The notes under the pieces are model-generated. The model was given only the letters and a program-made list of their open reading frames with translations. It was not told the origin of the DNA and made no database searches. Below are positions 35,164 through 44,088 of a stretch of 64,000 nt of DNA, piece after piece (position 1 is the first letter of the stretch; each line of letters opens with the position of its first letter). The DNA is taken from the NCBI GenBank assembly GCA_947385955.1, contig CANDNA010000002.1:62001-126000 (forward strand), written 5' to 3'. The DNA is from an uncultured Clostridia bacterium. GTDB lineage: Bacteria; Bacillota; Clostridia; Lachnospirales; Lachnospiraceae. The translations under genes and the position numbers were made by a program.

Positions 35164-36060
35164 ATGGAACTGAGAGTACTTCAATACTTCCTGGCTGTCA
35201 CAAGAGAACAGAGCATTTCCGGTGCCGCCGAAACCCTCCACCTTTCCCAGCCCACTCTTTCAAGGCAGCTGAAAGATCTGGAGGAAGAGCTTGGAAAACA
35301 GCTTTTTATCCGTGGAAACCGTAAGATCACTTTAACGGAAGAAGGCATGATTTTAAGAAAACGTGCGGAAGAAGTGGTGGAACTGATCCGGAAAACCGAA
35401 CATGAAATTGCCATTACCGATGAGATCATCGCCGGTGATGTTTACATAGGCGCCGGCGAAACGGATGCCGTCCGCTATCTTGCACGGGCCGCCAGAGAAC
35501 TGCAGAAAGAATATCCGGATATCCACTATCATATTTCCAGCGGCGACACCACGGATGTATTGGAAAGTCTTGACAAAGGGCTGATTGATTTCGGTCTTTT
35601 GTTCGGAGCGGTCGATACTTCCAAATACGAATATCTCCGGTTTCCGGTTTCCGACCGCTATGGAATCCTGATGCGTAGAGACTGCCTTCTGGCGGAAAAG
35701 GAAACCATATGTCCGGAAGATCTGTGGGACAAGCCCCTTATGTTTAACCGCAATACCCGCGACGGGGATCTCCTGACCGCATGGCTGAAAAAGGGCCGGT
35801 CAGAGCTTCAGGTCATTTCCACTTACAACCTGCTCTTCAATGCATCCCTGATGGTGGAGGAAGGTCTTGGCTACGCCTTTGCCCTGGATCAGATTATCAA
35901 TGTATCAGGAAACAGCCGCCTCTGCTTCCGTCCCCTTGATCCGCCGCTGTATTACGGTATGCATCTGGTCTGGAAAAAATATCAGGTTTTCCCCAAAGCC
36001 GCCGGAAAATTCCTTGCCAAATTTGAGGAAATCATTCAAAGCCCTACGGCAAAGGAATAA
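35164..36060 (+). CDS. LysR-family transcriptional regulator
   Basis: 298 residues. The N-terminal winged HTH is typical (MELRVLQYFLAVTREQSIS, AAETLHLSQPTLSRQLKDLEEELG), followed by a helix linker and the effector domain (about 90-290: GDVYIGAGETDAV, LLFGAVDTSKYEYLRFPVSDRYGIL). The start follows GGAGAGCAGAAAAC. It is divergent from hisJ; the 240-base gap holds both promoters. The effector is unknown. Confidence 0.93.
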   Translation: MELRVLQYFLAVTREQSISGAAETLHLSQPTLSRQLKDLEEELGKQLFIRGNRKITLTEEGMILRKRAEEVVELIRKTEHEIAITDEIIAGDVYIGAGETDAVRYLARAARELQKEYPDIHYHISSGDTTDVLESLDKGLIDFGLLFGAVDTSKYEYLRFPVSDRYGILMRRDCLLAEKETICPEDLWDKPLMFNRNTRDGDLLTAWLKKGRSELQVISTYNLLFNASLMVEEGLGYAFALDQIINVSGNSRLCFRPLDPPLYYGMHLVWKKYQVFPKAAGKFLAKFEEIIQSPTAKE

Positions 36061-36069
36061 CAGGGCTGG

Positions 36070-36537
36070 TCATGTTCCCGGTGATAGCAGTGTATTTCCC
36101 CGACGGTCTGCTTTTCTCCAAAACAGCCCTGCTGATTTGGAGAGATCAGCTATCAGCTTTTTCATGTCCTCACCGGGATTGTAAACAGAGAGATGCAGAC
36201 AATCTTTTTCCAATACAAACAATGTTTCTTCCCCGCACAGCAAATATAAAATATCCCCGGCCTCATTGACAGCACTTACAACCGATTCCGGAGTGGGATA
36301 CTCTGTCAGTTTACCATTTTCATATTCGAAAACAGAAACAGGATAATAACACATCAGCCGCAGCACAATACCGGCAAACTTTTCCCGCAGACGAGACTCC
36401 ACGCCATGACTGAATAAATACGCTTCCACTGCAAAAAAGTTTCCTTTGGAATCAGCCGGAACCTGCTTTGGCAGCATATCAATTACGTAACAGGGCTTCT
36501 CCAATATTCTTTCTATCGTTGCAATCATTTTATCCAT
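36070..36537 (-). CDS. Hypothetical protein
   Basis: 155 residues. No clear family; a mixed alpha/beta protein with an MLPKQVPADSKGNFFAVEAY segment and ILYLLCGEETLFVLEKDCLHLSVYN. It starts after GGAGGGAAATACAGT and converges with the LysR gene 10 bases away. Nothing in the sequence suggests membrane localisation. Confidence 0.6.
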   Translation of the reverse strand: MDKMIATIERILEKPCYVIDMLPKQVPADSKGNFFAVEAYLFSHGVESRLREKFAGIVLRLMCYYPVSVFEYENGKLTEYPTPESVVSAVNEAGDILYLLCGEETLFVLEKDCLHLSVYNPGEDMKKLIADLSKSAGLFWRKADRRGNTLLSPGT

Positions 36538-36686
36538 ACTGTATTTCCCCTCCCTCCTGCTCTGTTCCCCGATTTTACCATACTGTCAGCAACTATTCCA
36601 CAAAAACAGGAATCCATTTGTAAATGCCGGAAAATGATGGTAAAATCAATCTATCCTAAAATCACTGTGCAAAGGAGGATACCATA

Positions 36687-37451
36687 TTGCAGACAATATT
36701 CCAGAGAACCGACATTTCAGAACCGGCTTTATTCGGCCCATCCGACACCACCCAAAGGATACAAAATTTTCCGAAAATCTGCATTTCCACCTTTTCCGAA
36801 AATATCATTCAGAAATTTACTTCTTTGAACGGTGTGGAACAAATAGCAAATCTTTACTCGGCAAACGGTGTCCTGCCTGTCTATCAAATAAAATACAAAA
36901 ATCAGGAAATTGCTTTTTACCGTTCTATGGTAGGTGCACCCGCCTGTGTGGCATGTTTTGAGGAAGCCGTCGCTATGGGCGCTGAAAAATTTGTTTTGTT
37001 CGGCTCCTGCGGGGTATTGGATGATGATGCGGTAAAAGACCATATTATAGTCCCCATTTCCGCTGTCCGTGATGAGGGCACCAGCTATCATTACATAGCG
37101 CCCTCTGCAGAAATCGAAGCGGATCCCCGCTCTGTCAACATACTGGAACAGGTTTTAACCGCCTGCGGTTATTCCTATGTAAAAGGGAAAACCTGGACTT
37201 CCGACGCGATTTACCGGGAAACCCGCTCTGCCGTTCTGGAACGCAGACAGGAAGGCTGCATTGCCGTGGAAATGGAATGTGCCTCTATGCTGGCTGTGGC
37301 CAAATACAGACAGATTCCTTTGATCCAGTTTTTGTATGGTGCAGACAATCTCAGTTCCGATACCTGGGAAATCCGGGATCTGGCTTTGCATGGCCTTACC
37401 AATGCAGAAAAATACATGCTCCTTGCCTTTGAATGCGGCCTTGCTTTGTAA
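36687..37451 (+). CDS. Nucleoside phosphorylase (PNP/UDP family)
   Basis: 254 residues. The start is TTG at 36687 with a strong AAAGGAGGATACCATA before it. Phosphorylase motifs: YRSMVGAPACVACFEEAVAMGAEKFVLFGSCGVL (about 75-108), and the purine/uridine-site VEMECASMLAVAKY (about 196-209). The reaction is phosphorolysis of a nucleoside to base and ribose-1-phosphate. The base specificity is not clear. It precedes the Imm26-like gene by 34 bases. Confidence 0.88.
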   Translation: MQTIFQRTDISEPALFGPSDTTQRIQNFPKICISTFSENIIQKFTSLNGVEQIANLYSANGVLPVYQIKYKNQEIAFYRSMVGAPACVACFEEAVAMGAEKFVLFGSCGVLDDDAVKDHIIVPISAVRDEGTSYHYIAPSAEIEADPRSVNILEQVLTACGYSYVKGKTWTSDAIYRETRSAVLERRQEGCIAVEMECASMLAVAKYRQIPLIQFLYGADNLSSDTWEIRDLALHGLTNAEKYMLLAFECGLAL

Positions 37452-37485
37452 AGTGCAGGAAATGACGGGATGAAAGGAAACTAAA

Positions 37486-38565
37486 ATGGAACTGACAAAT
37501 GAACAGCGCAAATACCTGGGCCTGGAAATGATTGAGCCAGATTGGGAGCGGGTTGAAATTCCAAACAACTGTGTAAAACCGGAACAATCAACAGGAAAAG
37601 ATATTTTGTTTTTTGACGGTGATGTTCTCCGCAAGGTCATCTGGTTACATGATAACGGATATTTTCATGAAAATTCGTATCAACTTCCCACACAGGATAA
37701 CCGTACAATGATTGCGCCGCTTACAAAAAGGGGGAAGCCCAAACGCTTAAACGGTGTCAACATTCAGCGCTGTACTCCTTACGGAATGTATTTTGATTAT
37801 AACGGAGGCATTGTAATCGCAAATTACACAACGCAGCGAACCTATTATTCCTCGGCTTTTGCAGGCGTTCCATTTATGGGGCAGAAAGAACTCCAAACAT
37901 TTCTTGACAAATGGATGGCGGATACCACCAATAAGGATTTCGCTGAAATCCAGGCGTTTGCTCATGCAAAACGCCGTCGCTGTAAATATAAAGAAGGGGA
38001 TTTCTTCCGTTTCAAATATGACCGCAGAAATTATGGATATGGGCGGATTCTGTTGGATGTGGGAAAATTTGTAAAGGATGGAGGGAAATTCTGGAATATT
38101 CTCATGGGAAAGGCACTTTGTGTTTCCGTTTATCATATCATTACGGAAAATCCCAACGTAACGATTGAGGATTTGCAAAAACTCCAAAGCTGTCCTTCTT
38201 CCTACATGATGGACAACCGGTTTTTTTATGGGGAATATGAGAGTATCGGGAATGCACCAGTGCCTGAAAATGCTGATTATCCGATTATGTACGGGCGTTC
38301 TGTCAACGCACTTGATAAAAATAAAATCTGCTTTTGCCGTGGCAGAGAGTATCGTGAAATTCCCCTTTCAGATAATGAGCTTCTTTTTACAAATTTTATA
38401 AACAATGGAATAAACTGGTCACTTAATGTTAATAAAACACTTGTTGAGGAATGTATCAAGGCAGGTACAAACGAACCGTTTTGGAATGACAGCCGCAGGA
38501 ACGATTTGCGCAATCCTGTTTTTTCAAAAGAACTGGCTCTTGTTTTGAAACAGATGGGAGGGTAA
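37486..38565 (+). CDS. Imm26-domain containing hypothetical protein
   Basis: 359 residues. The central GDFFRFKYDRRNYGYGRILLDV (about residues 170-191) matches Imm26-type immunity domains (GxxFxxP...YGYGRIL). The N-terminal 160 residues and the C-terminal 110 residues (FCRGREYREIPLS, LVEECIKAGTNEPFW) are unassigned but form part of the family's long form. The product may neutralise a contact-dependent toxin; no toxin gene is nearby. The ribosome site is AAAGGAAACTAAA. Next to an acidic small gene 2 bases downstream. Confidence 0.75.
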   Translation: MELTNEQRKYLGLEMIEPDWERVEIPNNCVKPEQSTGKDILFFDGDVLRKVIWLHDNGYFHENSYQLPTQDNRTMIAPLTKRGKPKRLNGVNIQRCTPYGMYFDYNGGIVIANYTTQRTYYSSAFAGVPFMGQKELQTFLDKWMADTTNKDFAEIQAFAHAKRRRCKYKEGDFFRFKYDRRNYGYGRILLDVGKFVKDGGKFWNILMGKALCVSVYHIITENPNVTIEDLQKLQSCPSSYMMDNRFFYGEYESIGNAPVPENADYPIMYGRSVNALDKNKICFCRGREYREIPLSDNELLFTNFINNGINWSLNVNKTLVEECIKAGTNEPFWNDSRRNDLRNPVFSKELALVLKQMGG

Positions 38566-38567
38566 AA

Positions 38568-38858
38568 ATGCCAGACAATTTGTTATTAAATCCAAAAGAA
38601 TTTGAAATTGACGAGACAGATGAAAATGGAGGAAATGGTTCCGTCTACTGTAAAAGTCTGACAGAGAAATGGACACCACAACTGGAAACTGAGATGCTGG
38701 AGGCATTTATACGCCTTTATTATGATGAAATGTATGAACAGTGGGGACCTGATGACGAGGAAGAAAGCAAAGAATATTGGCCGGAAATAAACTCACCGGC
38801 AGCTTTTGTGTCACAGGAAAAGGATTGCCGGAACCGTCAAAGCCGGGCCGCATTCTGA
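38568..38858 (+). CDS. Acidic DUF6985-like protein, probably truncated
   Basis: 96 residues, very acidic (QWGPDDEEESKEYWPEI). The start follows GGGAGGGTAAAA. The first 80 residues resemble the DUF6985 N-terminus (W-x-LE...F..LYYDEMYEQWG...WPEI), but the last 15 (KDCRNRQSRAAF) look unlike the family, suggesting loss of the C-terminal half. It is translated with the Imm26-like gene and may be an orphan immunity or chaperone protein. Confidence 0.55.
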   Translation: MPDNLLLNPKEFEIDETDENGGNGSVYCKSLTEKWTPQLETEMLEAFIRLYYDEMYEQWGPDDEEESKEYWPEINSPAAFVSQEKDCRNRQSRAAF

Positions 38859-38949
38859 CCAGGCCCCGGCTCTGCAGAATTACCAGAGCACAGAAGGTAA
38901 ATTTATCAAACGCAAAGGACGGTCATGTAAGCAATCATTTCCCTGCTTC

Positions 38950-39398
38950 TTATCCCTGAAAATCACCTGTTATCACAAAAGAGGTATCGATATAACCCTC
39001 TATGTGCGCCGCCATTTTTTTGAATAAGTCCATTGCTTTTTTGCAATCCTCTTTCTTCATAATCGTAAAATGATACTCTTCACTGGCTCCATCAAAATCA
39101 ACAATATATAAATCCTTTAATTGCACAGAAAGCTCCGCCATCCATTCCACGATACAGTCATCATCCGAAAATTCTTCCTTATTGACAGTAAAATCAAGCC
39201 ACCGCACCGTCTTGATATTCTCAATAAACCAAAAAAGTCCTCCAAATCCGGCGCCCTGTCATCCGAAGAAATAAAATAGTATTGTGGTCTTACAGGCTGT
39301 CTGTCCTCACTGGCAATATTTCCAAACGAATCATCCGGATCGGTGCCATGCCCGCAAAGTATAAGATCACAGAAATCTCTCAATGCATCATGCTTCAT
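38950..39398 (-). pseudogene. Frameshifted hypothetical gene
   Basis: Two minus-strand frames join into one protein: MKHDALRDFCDLILCGHG ... APDLEDFF from 39398, then WFIENIKTVRWLDFTVNKEEF ... TSFVITGDFQG to 38950. The break is at a T6 run (about 39232-39237 on the minus strand), where seven T would restore the frame. About 150 residues in total. The start overlaps the upstream gene by 11 bases. It is either decayed or a sequencing slip. Family unclear, perhaps an immunity-type protein. Confidence 0.6.
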
Positions 39399-40284
39399 TG
39401 TATGCTCTTTCAAGTAAGGGCTTTGCTTTTTCAAAATCCGCTGCATTTTTTACAATAATCTGCAAATCCCCTGTGCCATAGTGCCCAATACCGCGCATAT
39501 CTCTCGTAAAACCCTTTTCCAAAGTAACGGTTTCCGGATTCAGCTTCAAAAACAGCATAATATCCTTATTGCGAATCTCAATACACGCCATATTCTGAAC
39601 TTTTTTATATGCCAGATATAGCTTCAACTGATTTGATACTATATCATCTCCTAATGACTCAATAAAATCACAGACAGCATAATAAAGGCTTTTCAAGCTG
39701 TCCGAAGCTGCCGCCAGTTTTACCAAATGTGATTTTTGTGCATTATTTTTTACCTCACCATCATTAATACTTCTTTCCACAATCGGCTTTAAAGTCGGTG
39801 TATTCAAGTGTTCCAGTAAAAGTAAATCATTGTCATATTTACGGTAACTTACCAATTTGATATTCCTTTGCATTTGATTTACCGCATGCACATCATACTT
39901 TGTAAAATCATGTGCAACACAAATCACACAGGGAACTGACCAGTCTATGTTTTCCGCAGCCTCCATCCCCAGTTCTTCAATAACCAGCAATTTAAAATTT
40001 GCCTTATGGTCTAAAAGCCAATCCAGGTAAAACAATCCCTGATTAATTACATTTTCATTCTGGCTCCGTTTATATTCAAATATAACCGGACTGTTATTTT
40101 CGTCTATCCCGATACTGTCCATCCGCCCATTCGTGACTGTATATTCACTTTTCAAAAAACGTACCCCAAAAAATATTTCCATATTCTGCTCTATAAGAGT
40201 TTGTAACTCTTTTTCAAGAATCACTTCTGATGAACTGCATTCTTTTACTCCCTCATGTAAAGAAAATAATTTTATCTCTGCCAT
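39388..40284 (-). CDS. Nuclease-like protein with DUF5655-type C-terminus
   Basis: 298 residues. The N-terminal part has a PD-(D/E)xK-like core: NGRMDSIGIDENNSPVIFEYKRSQNENVINQ (about 51-80) with Asp and Glu-x-Lys, as in NucS-like endonucleases. The C-terminal 110 residues fit DUF5655 (KLYLAYKKVQNMACIEIRNKDIMLFLKL, GIGHYGTGDLQI). Such proteins occur near mobile DNA and are presumed DNA-processing or defence factors. The start follows GGAAGGAAATGGG. Confidence 0.75.
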   Translation of the reverse strand: MAEIKLFSLHEGVKECSSSEVILEKELQTLIEQNMEIFFGVRFLKSEYTVTNGRMDSIGIDENNSPVIFEYKRSQNENVINQGLFYLDWLLDHKANFKLLVIEELGMEAAENIDWSVPCVICVAHDFTKYDVHAVNQMQRNIKLVSYRKYDNDLLLLEHLNTPTLKPIVERSINDGEVKNNAQKSHLVKLAAASDSLKSLYYAVCDFIESLGDDIVSNQLKLYLAYKKVQNMACIEIRNKDIMLFLKLNPETVTLEKGFTRDMRGIGHYGTGDLQIIVKNAADFEKAKPLLERAYNEA

Positions 40285-40434
40285 CCCATTTCCTTCCTGT
40301 ATTACATAATGATTAAATATTTAACTCCTTTTTCGGAAAAGTGTCCCCTGTGCCTAAATTCTAAAATATAACGTATATTCCTACATAAATCAGACAATCT
40401 GTAACAACTTAACAGTTGTATAAACCGGAGGTTA

Positions 40435-40872
40435 TCAACTATAATCTGCCTCTAACGGTGCAATCACATTTGGATTTTTAAACACCCATTCAACTGCAAA
40501 CTGGCACAATGCTTCGCACCAGTTTTCGCTGCATACTCCCTGCTTACCATATTTAATCAATGTGCTTGTGATTCTTTTTGCTGCCTTCACATCGTAGGGG
40601 TATTGATTTTTATCTTCAAGCTCAGCATATTTTACAACGGTTTTTAGCATTTTGTCGAAATTTTCATCCCAATTCATACAACCATTATCTAACATCTCAT
40701 GCTGAACTCTCCCTGCAATGCGAATCATCTCACCTTGCGCGGTTTCTGCTCTCCCCGACGGTGGGACAAGATAATCCCAAAGTTGATGAAACTGTGTCCT
40801 TAATTCTATTGCATTTTTTCCTATTTCGAAAATAATCGGAGATACGCTGTCATGTTTTTGGCCTTCAAGCAT
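40435..40872 (-). CDS. Hypothetical protein of mobile-DNA neighbourhoods
   Basis: 145 residues from 40872 (AGGAGGGATTAAAA before it). Helical, with YLVPPSGRAETAQGEMIRIAGRVQHEML and a conserved-looking CSENWCEALCQFAVEW end. It overlaps the stop of the upstream gene by 8 bases. Similar short proteins lie beside conjugative and mobilisation genes in gut Firmicutes, but function is unknown. Confidence 0.6.
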   Translation of the reverse strand: MLEGQKHDSVSPIIFEIGKNAIELRTQFHQLWDYLVPPSGRAETAQGEMIRIAGRVQHEMLDNGCMNWDENFDKMLKTVVKYAELEDKNQYPYDVKAAKRITSTLIKYGKQGVCSENWCEALCQFAVEWVFKNPNVIAPLEADYS

Positions 40873-41077
40873 TTTTAATCCCTCCTGTCTTTTCTTTTCT
40901 CTTTTTCTGTTTCCGTTCAAACTGCCGTTCTTTCTCTGCTTCCCGCTGTTCCCGGCTCAGAATCTTTCGTTCTGTTTTCAACTGTTCCTGCTGCAATTTC
41001 AAAGCCTGTTGTGATTTTGTCCCTATCCCGGCATTCTGCACCTGTTTCCATACTTCGCTTAGTAGTCCAATAAGCAT
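40865..41077 (-). CDS. Charged coiled-coil fragment, probably 5' truncated
   Basis: 70 residues, almost wholly Lys/Arg/Glu/Gln (QEQLKTERKILSREQREAEKERQFERKQKKRKEK), a coiled coil. No ribosome site precedes the first ATG, so this is perhaps the tail of a larger mobilisation or conjugation protein cut by deletion. It is coupled to the gene at 40872. Confidence 0.45.
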   Translation of the reverse strand: MLIGLLSEVWKQVQNAGIGTKSQQALKLQQEQLKTERKILSREQREAEKERQFERKQKKRKEKTGGIKNA

Positions 41078-41301
41078 ATAGTATCACATAACTGCTCTTT
41101 TTTGTACAAAAATGCGGCAATCCGTCTGCCACGAACTGCCACATTATCACATTTTTCTTATCTGTGTTAACTTATATGGTACCTTCGACTGTCAATCAAA
41201 GGTATCAATATCCTGTTAAATCATTGCCGAAAAAACCAATATTTCGATTTTCTCACAATCGGAAAATGCTAAGAAATAAAATCTCCCAAAAGTATTACCG
41301 A

Positions 41302-41931
41302 TTACTCCAAAGCATCAATTTGACCTGATTGAATCGCCGCAATATTTTTCTTAATCCTGTTTTCAGGCCAATTCCACCACTGAAGTTTCAACAATTCGGA
41401 AATTACATTCTCAGAAAATCTTTTTCTTATTACTTTTGCCGGGATACCTCCTACAATGGTATAGGGTGGTACATCTTTTGTAACAACGGCCCGTGTACCA
41501 ATAATTGCCCCATCACCAACCGTAACTCCCGACAGGATCAAAGCTTCAAATCCAATCCAGACATCATTGCCGATTATAATATCGCCCCTGTTGTCCCATG
41601 CACTTGTAATCTCTTTCACATCCAATCCCCATTCCTCGAAAAATATCGGAAATGGGTAGGTGGAAAGTGAACGCATCGTATGGTTTGCACTGGTAAACAG
41701 AAACTTTGCTCCACAGGCAATGGAACAAAACTTTCCGATTTTTAACCGATCTCCATTGACCGGATAATGGTATAATACATGATTCTTTTCAAAATCCCGC
41801 GGGTCATGTACAAAATCGTTGTACATCGTATAATCACCAATTTCAATGCCAGCACCGGTAATCACATTTTTCAGGTAAACTGTCTGACTATCCCCCGTCC
41901 GGGGATATAGTTTGTTCTCCGATATAGTCAT
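41302..41931 (-). CDS. CatB/Vat-type xenobiotic O-acetyltransferase
   Basis: 209 residues from 41931 (GGAGGAGTTTAAA). Left-handed beta-helix with the Vat/CatB hallmarks: KIGKFCSIACGAKFLFTSANHTM (catalytic His, about 80-83), WDNRGDIIIGNDVWIGFEALILSGV, IIGTRAVVTKDVPPYTIVGGIPAKVIRKRFS. Relatives acetylate streptogramin A or chloramphenicol, but many are housekeeping enzymes; resistance is not implied. It sits at the left edge of the mobile island. Confidence 0.88.
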   Translation of the reverse strand: MTISENKLYPRTGDSQTVYLKNVITGAGIEIGDYTMYNDFVHDPRDFEKNHVLYHYPVNGDRLKIGKFCSIACGAKFLFTSANHTMRSLSTYPFPIFFEEWGLDVKEITSAWDNRGDIIIGNDVWIGFEALILSGVTVGDGAIIGTRAVVTKDVPPYTIVGGIPAKVIRKRFSENVISELLKLQWWNWPENRIKKNIAAIQSGQIDALE

Positions 41932-41946
41932 TTTAAACTCCTCCAC

Positions 41947-42320
41947 GTTTTGACAGTTATTGTGCGACTATATCGGTTACTACAATGCAGCGTTTCACTT
42001 TTTGCCTCCATCATGTTCAATTTACGGATTTAATTATATCACTTCCCACGCCATTTACCACAAAAAAATAGAGAGGATTGTTAAAAAGGGACGGTTAGAA
42101 GTGATGCCTCAATATAAATAATACAAATCAAACTGGATACCGTACAGTACTGTCAGGATCACAAAAAACCGGTGTTCGAGGACGTACCGAAAATCCTGGC
42201 ACAGAAAAACGCCGGGAAGCTATGAAAGCATAAATACAGGATATTTATATTGCGCCAAAACAGTGAGATCATCTCTGAACGGATGATCAGTAAATAGAAC
42301 TTCAAGATATCCTGAACGAA
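41947..42320. other. Gene-free stretch at the left edge of the island
   Basis: No gene with a start signal is seen. Part of it (from about 42100) may be the decayed upstream half of the IS3-type transposase that becomes recognisable at 42321. Confidence 0.4.
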
Positions 42321-42480
42321 TGGTTTCATCCTGATGGACCTGTACTCCAGAAAGATCATAGCACGGACGCTTTCTGATGCCTTAGAGGTAGTATCCTGTG
42401 TAATTGACACAATCAATAAAGCAAAAACATGCGTAATACGGAATCACCGATTATTATCCATAGTGATCGCGGAAGCTAAG
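42321..42480 (+). pseudogene. IS3-family transposase remnant
   Basis: One frame gives FILMDLYSRKIIARTLSDALEV and then CVIDTINKAKTC; a shifted frame continues as RNTESPIIIHSDRGS before a stop. This is the integrase core of an IS3-type OrfB with its second Asp (HSDRG), broken by at least one frameshift and a stop. Neither ends nor the rest of the transposase are left. Confidence 0.75.
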
Positions 42481-42532
42481 ATGGGCACCTGTTTCATGCA
42501 AGTCAGGCTGAGGATAAATTTCTTATTTTGGC

Positions 42533-42772
42533 TTGTACTATTTATATTCTAACATCAGTTATCTTGCAGATATTGACGAGCAGGCAAGAGAAATGTTTTC
42601 TCGGCTGGTAGACCAAATGGCAGAGCGTGAGGGTGTGACTGAACAGTTCAAAGCAGTTGACCAAATGGCATGGGTTAGGGCTATGAACAATATTCGGAAC
42701 AGAGCCACAGAGATTGTGAACGCTGAATGGATTTACGATTTGAAAAATAGATTTGAAGGACTACTGCTTTAA
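42533..42772 (+). pseudogene. TnpV-like transposon protein remnant
   Basis: About 75 residues (SYLADIDEQAREMFSRLVDQM, NNIRNRATEIVNAEWIYDL) match the C-terminal part of TnpV-like proteins of clostridial transposons. The N-terminal half is missing, and a piece near the junction looks deleted, so it is not functional. Confidence 0.65.
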
Positions 42773-42852
42773 TAAATACAAATCTACTCTTTTTTGAGTT
42801 TAGTTCTAACATATCTGTTAAAAAAGATGAATATTGAAAAAATGCCTAATTT

Positions 42853-42870
42853 ATGATAATTTAATGATAA
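42853..42870 (+). promoter_or_regulatory. Direct repeats upstream of the restriction controller
   Basis: ATGATAA occurs at 42853-42859 and 42864-42870, one DNA turn apart, about 25 bases before the controller start and just before its ribosome site AAGGAGGTTGCTTA. It may be the binding site of the HTH protein. Confidence 0.4.
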
Positions 42871-42892
42871 ATAAAAGCAAGGAGGTTGCTTA

Positions 42893-43126
42893 ATGAATTT
42901 GGGTGATACAATAAGATTTTTGAGGCAAAAAGCCCTTTATACACAAGAAGATTTTGCGAAAAAACTTGGTGTTACTTTATCAACAATAAATCGATGGGAA
43001 CTGAATAAAGCCAAACCCAATATAAAAGCGATGAAAGCAATCAAGTCTTTTTGTGAAGAGAACAATTTTGATTTTGAGATCATTGAAAAAGATTGGCTTG
43101 GATATAAAGAGGAGAAATTGAAATGA
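42893..43126 (+). CDS. HTH controller-type protein of the restriction-modification system
   Basis: 77 residues, an XRE helix-turn-helix (IRFLRQKALYTQEDFAKKLGV, STINRWELNKAKPNIKAMKAIKSFCEE). It overlaps the restriction gene by 4 bases (ATGA), the usual arrangement of C proteins, which delay the nuclease until the methylase has acted. The region is visibly AT-rich compared with the flanks. Confidence 0.82.
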   Translation: MNLGDTIRFLRQKALYTQEDFAKKLGVTLSTINRWELNKAKPNIKAMKAIKSFCEENNFDFEIIEKDWLGYKEEKLK

Positions 43127-44076
43127 ATAGATTTATAACTTCTGCATCTGATCTTGTAACCACTCACGAGCAGACTCGTGCCGGCTTTTTAGCGATTGCT
43201 CTTGAAAAGAATATGGTTGGAGATCCCTATGTAAAACAAGCATTAGCTTTCAAAACTATGGTTGCACATACGACAGGACCAGATGATTTTTTGAATATGA
43301 GAGAGATACGGCCATTTATGCTGACAGCAGCTGGTTTGTCTGAAAAATCCCTTCAACATTTAAATGAAGAGGATTGTATAATGGTCATTAAAGAGTTGAT
43401 AGACAAGTTTCTCAAACCTGCTGGAGAGGCTTATATTGATGAAACAATATATAGATTTTTGCTGACAAAAGGCGATGCCGTTGGTGGTACTATGAGAAAT
43501 CGAATAGGCGCTATGGGACAAGAAAAGCTTGTAAGATGTTTGCTTTCTTGTATGTCAATTCGTGGCCTAAATTATTGGTGGGCAGATAAGGAGCAAACAA
43601 GATTTTCCTGGTGTGAAAAACCTACAAATGATACAGATATTGAAAAGAAAATAAAGGCTATGCATTGGGAAAACGAAAAAGGGAAACGCTGCTTAGGGTT
43701 TAATATGACGATTTCGACTGTAAAAAAGAACGTTGATATATGTCTGTATGATGCATCGAAAGAAATGTTCAATATGGGGAAAATAGCAAAGTATAATCCC
43801 GAAAAGGCAATTATGCTTGGTGAACTTAAAGGAGGAATTGATCCTGCTGGTGCTGATGAACATTGGAAAACAGCAAACACAGCGCTTGAACGAATCCGTA
43901 CAAGCTATTCATCAGTTGGGCATACTGTTCAAACATCGTTTGTTGGTGCCGCTATAGAGAGAGCAATGGCGAATGAAATATTTGAGCAACTTGCAAATGG
44001 TACTATGACGAATGCAGCTAATTTGACAGATAATGATCAACTTGTGGATTATTGCAATTGGATTATTGAGTTATAA
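43123..44076 (+). CDS. AvaI/BsoBI-family type II restriction endonuclease
   Basis: 317 residues, the family length. The N-terminal SASDLVTTHEQTRAGFLAIALEKN and the centre LTAAGLSEKSLQHL are typical. The catalytic site is NVDICLYDA (Asp) and LGELKGGIDPAGADEHW (about 238-254) with Glu-x-Lys and the His. The family cuts CYCGRG, so this enzyme probably does likewise. Its gene lies between the controller and the methylase in one operon (13-base gap to the methylase). Confidence 0.88.
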   Translation: MNRFITSASDLVTTHEQTRAGFLAIALEKNMVGDPYVKQALAFKTMVAHTTGPDDFLNMREIRPFMLTAAGLSEKSLQHLNEEDCIMVIKELIDKFLKPAGEAYIDETIYRFLLTKGDAVGGTMRNRIGAMGQEKLVRCLLSCMSIRGLNYWWADKEQTRFSWCEKPTNDTDIEKKIKAMHWENEKGKRCLGFNMTISTVKKNVDICLYDASKEMFNMGKIAKYNPEKAIMLGELKGGIDPAGADEHWKTANTALERIRTSYSSVGHTVQTSFVGAAIERAMANEIFEQLANGTMTNAANLTDNDQLVDYCNWIIEL

Positions 44077-44088
44077 GGAGCATGCAGA

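Noticed and set aside
41302-41931. Antibiotic resistance gene
   Set aside because: The CatB/Vat fold is clear, but many such acetyltransferases have other substrates; resistance cannot be claimed from sequence.
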